From assembly GCA_902363595.1 (NCBI GenBank), contig CABJAP010000021.1:1-61685 (forward strand): a stretch of DNA of 61,685 nucleotides, in the 5' to 3' direction. A program made the translations under genes and the position numbers. Under the pieces are notes generated by a model. It saw only the letters and a list, made by a program, of their open reading frames with translations. It ran no database searches and was not told the DNA's origin. This document shows positions 60,030 to 61,685 of the stretch, in pieces (positions within the stretch are counted from its first letter, which is position 1; the number at the start of each line of letters is the position of its first letter). This DNA is from Clostridia bacterium. Lineage in GTDB: Bacteria; Bacillota; Clostridia; Peptostreptococcales; Anaerovoracaceae.

Positions 60030-61157
60030 TTAATAACACTCCGCATAAATTTCCTGAATGAGCTCCTTGGTCAGAGGCACATAGGAATTGGTGACCAGGC
60101 GCTGCTGGTTGGCTAACACCGAATCGGCAAAGACCTGGATGTCCTCCTCCTTGAACCCATATTCCCGCAGGGGCTTAAGATGGAGAATGGTCTCCTCCAG
60201 CGCCGCCAGATTCTTCAGGGCATCCGCTTCGGTTCCGCCCAGGATGCGGGCGATGGTCTTTTTGAAGTCGGCGATCTTGCCCTCCGGTTTCAATACCTCA
60301 TACTTCTCCAGCACCTTGCCGAAGAGGGCGTAGTTGGATTCTCCGTGGGGTACGTGGTAGGTACCGCCCAGAGGGAAGGACATGGCGTGGACCGTGGCAC
60401 AGCCCGCCTGCAGGAAAGCGATTCCGGCGTAGCAGGCAGCGGTGGAAAATTCATCCAAATAATCCAGCCTGGCATCCGGGCCCCCTTCTCCGATCCTGCG
60501 GAAGCCCTCCAGAATCAGCTCCATAGCCTTGACGCCATAAAGCTCCGAGGTCATGGTGGCCCTGGCCGGCGACAGATAGGATTCCACCGCGTGGATGAGG
60601 GCGTCGATGGCCGAAGAGGCAAAGGGCGCGTAAGGCAGGGTCTTGAGCATGTCCGGAATCAGGCACACGTCCTGGGGAATCAGCAGATCGGACACCAGAC
60701 CCAGCTTGGTGGTGTCCCCGTTTTCGTCCCGCACGATGGCCACGGAAATGTTGGTGACCTCCGAACCGGTGCCGCAGGTGGTTGGAATGGCCACCAGCTT
60801 CTTGGCCGGCACCACCTCGGCTTCTTTAAAGAACAGCTGATGCACCGTGCCGGTGCGCTTTAAGGACAGCAGCTTTCCGATGTCCATGATGGCGCCGCCG
60901 CCTACCGCGATGACCCGGTCATAGGAATCCTCCTTGATGGCCGCGAAAATATCGGTGATCATCTCCTCCGAGGGCTCCCCGGCTCCGAATTTCTCCTGGA
61001 ACACCACCTGGCAGGAAAGACCCAGCTCTTTCATGAAGGGCGTGTAGACGAATTCATTGGTGAAGAGCAGATCCCGCGCTCCCAGCTGGAATTCCTCGGC
61101 AAACGCCTGAAAGGTTTGGAACTTGTGCAATTGTCCTTTGATCAGTATTTCTTTCAT
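60030..61157 (-). CDS. Iron-containing alcohol dehydrogenase, probable 4-hydroxybutyrate dehydrogenase
   Basis: Protein of 375 residues. NAD-binding GGGAIMDIGKLLS, the metal-site histidines in AIDALIHAVESYLS and HAMSFPLGGTYHVPHGESN, and TTCGTGSEVTNISV. It resembles succinic-semialdehyde-reducing enzymes of GABA-fermenting Clostridia. Likely reaction: succinic semialdehyde plus NADH to 4-hydroxybutyrate. AAAGGAGG lies 5 bases before the ATG. It sits 45 bases after etfA and 40 before the aminotransferase. Confidence 0.88.
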   Translation of the reverse strand: MKEILIKGQLHKFQTFQAFAEEFQLGARDLLFTNEFVYTPFMKELGLSCQVVFQEKFGAGEPSEEMITDIFAAIKEDSYDRVIAVGGGAIMDIGKLLSLKRTGTVHQLFFKEAEVVPAKKLVAIPTTCGTGSEVTNISVAIVRDENGDTTKLGLVSDLLIPQDVCLIPDMLKTLPYAPFASSAIDALIHAVESYLSPARATMTSELYGVKAMELILEGFRRIGEGGPDARLDYLDEFSTAACYAGIAFLQAGCATVHAMSFPLGGTYHVPHGESNYALFGKVLEKYEVLKPEGKIADFKKTIARILGGTEADALKNLAALEETILHLKPLREYGFKEEDIQVFADSVLANQQRLVTNSYVPLTKELIQEIYAECY

Positions 61158-61202
61158 GGTTACGAACCTCCTTTTGGTCCCTGGAATCGTCCCTGGCGTT
61201 TC

Positions 61203-61685
61203 TTACGCCTGATCCCAAGCTTCGATGATTTCCGGAATGACCTTCTTCAGATCGCCGCAGATGGCGTAGTCGGCCAGCTGCATCATCGGCGCTTCCGGAT
61301 CCTTATTGATGGCCACGATGATATCCGAGGTCTGCATCCCGGCCAGATGCTGGATGGCCCCCGATATCCCGCAGGCAAAATAGATGTTCGGCTTTACGGT
61401 GGTGCCCGTCTGTCCAACCTGATGCGACTGATCGATCCATCCGGAATCTACGGCTGCACGAGAGGCGCCCACCACGCCGCCGACCTTCTTAGCAAAGGCT
61501 TCGATTAATTCAAACCCGGAGGCATCCCCCAGGCCTCGTCCCCCGGAGCAGATGATCTTGGCGTCGGTCAGGGATACCAGTTCCTTGGCCTCCTTGACCA
61601 CGTCCAGGATCTCCACCTGTATGTCCGCTTTGCTCAGCTGGGGCTGTATTTGCACCACTTCGCTTTTCAGGCTCAGGTCCTTCTC
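61203..61685 (-). CDS. etfA: Electron-transfer flavoprotein alpha subunit, C-terminal part (partial, off right edge)
   Basis: The frame is open to the right edge, so the real start lies outside the window. Present: [40 protein letters not shown] and [20 protein letters not shown] then IQHLAGMQ, the FAD-binding domain of EtfA with its conserved Arg, Ser and His/Gln contacts. EtfAB passes electrons from butyryl-CoA-type dehydrogenases to respiratory or ferredoxin partners. Its place beside GABA genes fits reduction of crotonyl-CoA during GABA fermentation. Confidence 0.94.
   Translation of the reverse strand, partial: EKDLSLKSEVVQIQPQLSKADIQVEILDVVKEAKELVSLTDAKIICSGGRGLGDASGFELIEAFAKKVGGVVGASRAAVDSGWIDQSHQVGQTGTTVKPNIYFACGISGAIQHLAGMQTSDIIVAINKDPEAPMMQLADYAICGDLKKVIPEIIEAWDQA

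Overview
The window reads as a chromosomal segment of a strictly anaerobic, amino-acid-fermenting, low-to-mid GC Gram-positive (Clostridia/Eubacteriales). The evidence is GGAGG-type ribosome binding sites throughout, a GABA-to-4-hydroxybutyrate gene set beside an electron-transfer flavoprotein gene, a clostridial agr system, a sigma-54 regulator of the clostridial PAS-AAA-HTH type and a tetrahydrofolate riboswitch. A member of the Anaerovoracaceae (Family XIII) would fit, but that placement is inference.

Layout. 1-6.2 kb: the end of an unknown gene, then a sigma-54-controlled amidohydrolase and MFS transporter (the MFS gene appears internally deleted) with their PAS/AAA+ activator, then YlxP-like and slipin-like genes. 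6.5-6.7 kb: a tRNA-like structured RNA candidate. 6.8-11.1 kb: two WYL regulators, two unrecognised genes, a stand-alone MoaE-like gene and a DUF2284 gene. 11.1-28.9 kb: the most interesting part, a polymorphic-toxin island. It has a 3021-residue secreted RHS/YD-repeat protein with a C-terminal toxin tip, two tandem DUF4279 candidate immunity genes, a displaced frameshifted EndoU-like toxin module with its own immunity gene, several immunity paralogues and relics, a membrane protein co-transcribed with the RHS gene, and a complete divergent agr quorum-sensing system (agrB, a 44-codon agrD, a GHKL kinase, a LytTR regulator, an XRE regulator). Inverted and direct repeats lie at the two control regions.

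29.2-34.4 kb: a polar amino-acid ABC transporter and, after terminators, an OpuC/OsmF-type osmoprotectant transporter preceded by a PNPOx-ferredoxin fusion. 35-37.1 kb: an HxlR regulator and a macrodomain/SirTM sirtuin pair. 37.2-44.4 kb: MATE pump with MarR repressor and clear operators, M18 aminopeptidase, APC permease, a MITE-like inverted repeat, a FlK-type thioesterase and a hybrid sensor kinase. 45-51.1 kb: a long minus-strand run starting with a tetrahydrofolate riboswitch and terminator, then folE, an HD hydrolase gene, folP, folB-folK, a small gene, a NADH-pyrophosphatase-type NUDIX gene and two COG0523 GTPase genes. 51.2-58.5 kb: asparaginase, DUF1836, SGNH hydrolase, PdaA-like deacetylase, beta-carbonic anhydrase, rubredoxin-glutamate synthase fusion, a Fur-family regulator with a Fur/Per box, NUDIX and NYN-LOTUS genes. 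58.6 kb to the right edge: GABA aminotransferase, 4-hydroxybutyrate dehydrogenase and the start-truncated end of etfA.

How the parts work together. In the toxin island the peptide-sensing genes and the RHS operon share one divergent control region with a 17-bp inverted repeat, which suggests (not proven) that deployment of the RHS toxin is tied to cell density. The surrounding immunity paralogues and broken toxin tips look like the record of earlier toxin swaps. In the folate run, a folate-sensing leader followed by a terminator should reduce transcription of the whole pathway when reduced folates are plentiful.
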